Below, piece by piece: positions 23,017 through 23,188 of a DNA stretch of 23,188 bases. Source of the stretch: a virus. The stretch covers positions 1-23,188 of the IMG/VR virus record IMGVR_UViG_3300030104_004466; one strand, written 5' to 3'. The translations under genes were made by a program, and so were the position numbers. The notes under the pieces are model-generated. The model searched no databases, was not told the DNA's origin, and was given only the letters and a program-made list of their open reading frames with translations. The first letter of the stretch is position 1, and every line of letters starts with the position of its first letter.

Positions 23017-23186
23017 GTGAGGCGACCTGTTTGAGGATCAACTATTTTATTAGTAATTGGGTCAATTTTCGGTTCAACTGGTACTAATTTTATTGGGGTT
23101 TCTACTCTGATTGTTTGATAATTACCTGATTGATTAGCTAATAAGGCTTGTATCTCTTTTTTGTTCATAGGCTTTTCATCTGGGTT
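23013..23186 (-). CDS. 3' part of a fourth minus-strand gene, running off the window
   Basis: On the minus strand a frame is open from the window edge to TGA at 23013-23015 and reads NPDEKPMNKKEIQALLANQS, then TIRVETPIKLVPVEPKIDP and ITNKIVDPQTGRLT. The stop overlaps the ATG of the next gene (ATGA), which is strong support for a real coding frame. An internal ATG at 23166-23168 could be the start of a short 51-residue protein, or the gene may continue beyond the window. The segment is Pro/Lys/Ile-rich and hydrophilic, with no signal peptide in the visible part. I do not recognise the family. Confidence 0.6.
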   Translation of the reverse strand, partial: NPDEKPMNKKEIQALLANQSGNYQTIRVETPIKLVPVEPKIDPITNKIVDPQTGRLT

Positions 23187-23188
23187 AA

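Noticed and set aside
1-23188. tRNA genes, CRISPR array, insertion sequence, integrase/att site, toxin-antitoxin or host metabolic genes
   Set aside because: I looked for these and saw no supporting sequence; gaps between genes are at most about 60 bases and hold no such element.

Overview
The window reads as the late structural (tail) module of a tailed double-stranded DNA phage, most likely a siphovirus-type phage of marine picocyanobacteria (Synechococcus or Prochlorococcus). A lambda-like siphoviral tail block (tape measure, gpL-like, NlpC/P60-like, J-like tip, gpM-like) supports the siphovirus reading. The fibre proteins support the cyanobacterial host: they carry sequence signatures I associate with cyanophage fibres, such as the N-terminus MADLKISQLP, the segment LTVNGTTTTIDTTNLDVEDK and the C-terminal GMFRYNTTLDQFEGY. 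The host call is inference from recalled family resemblance, with no database search behind it. Coding density is very high, with no gene-free stretch above 65 bases. I see no tRNA, rRNA, CRISPR array, insertion sequence or metabolic gene.

Region 1 (1-9592, + strand) is the tail shaft and tip. A tape measure protein is followed by a gpL-like protein, an NlpC/P60-like protein, a 1288-residue J-like tip protein, a gpM-like protein, and two adjacent proteins that share a tail-tube-like domain. Most junctions are ATGA/TTGA overlaps or gaps of a few bases, so this is one translationally coupled unit. Five genes here and at the start of region 2 begin with TTG or GTG; an in-frame stop close upstream excludes an earlier start.

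Region 2 (9641-19552, + strand) is the host-recognition block. It holds a 1562-residue repetitive fibre, two short fibre proteins with the same N-terminal module, a glycine-rich adhesin, and two successive 'adhesin + tail-assembly-chaperone-like' gene pairs. The adhesins of the two pairs (a phage-fibre beta domain and a LamG/concanavalin-like domain) share only their first ten residues. Modules are visibly shared between genes, as expected of a fast-evolving receptor-binding locus.

Region 3 (19553-21423, + strand) starts with a 62-base gap carrying two direct repeats built round TATAAT. A tight four-gene cassette follows: a small coiled-coil protein, a 65-residue single-span membrane protein, a 186-residue protein with two hydrophobic segments, and a 291-residue Pro-rich, C-terminally membrane-anchored protein.

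Region 4 (21350-23188, - strand) runs head-on into region 3 and overlaps it by 74 bases. It is a coupled operon of at least four genes; the three complete ones each encode a small protein with an N-terminal Sec-type signal peptide. Regions 3 and 4 have no assigned function and are the best candidate for an undescribed phage system: proteins placed in and across the host envelope, encoded beside the adhesins.
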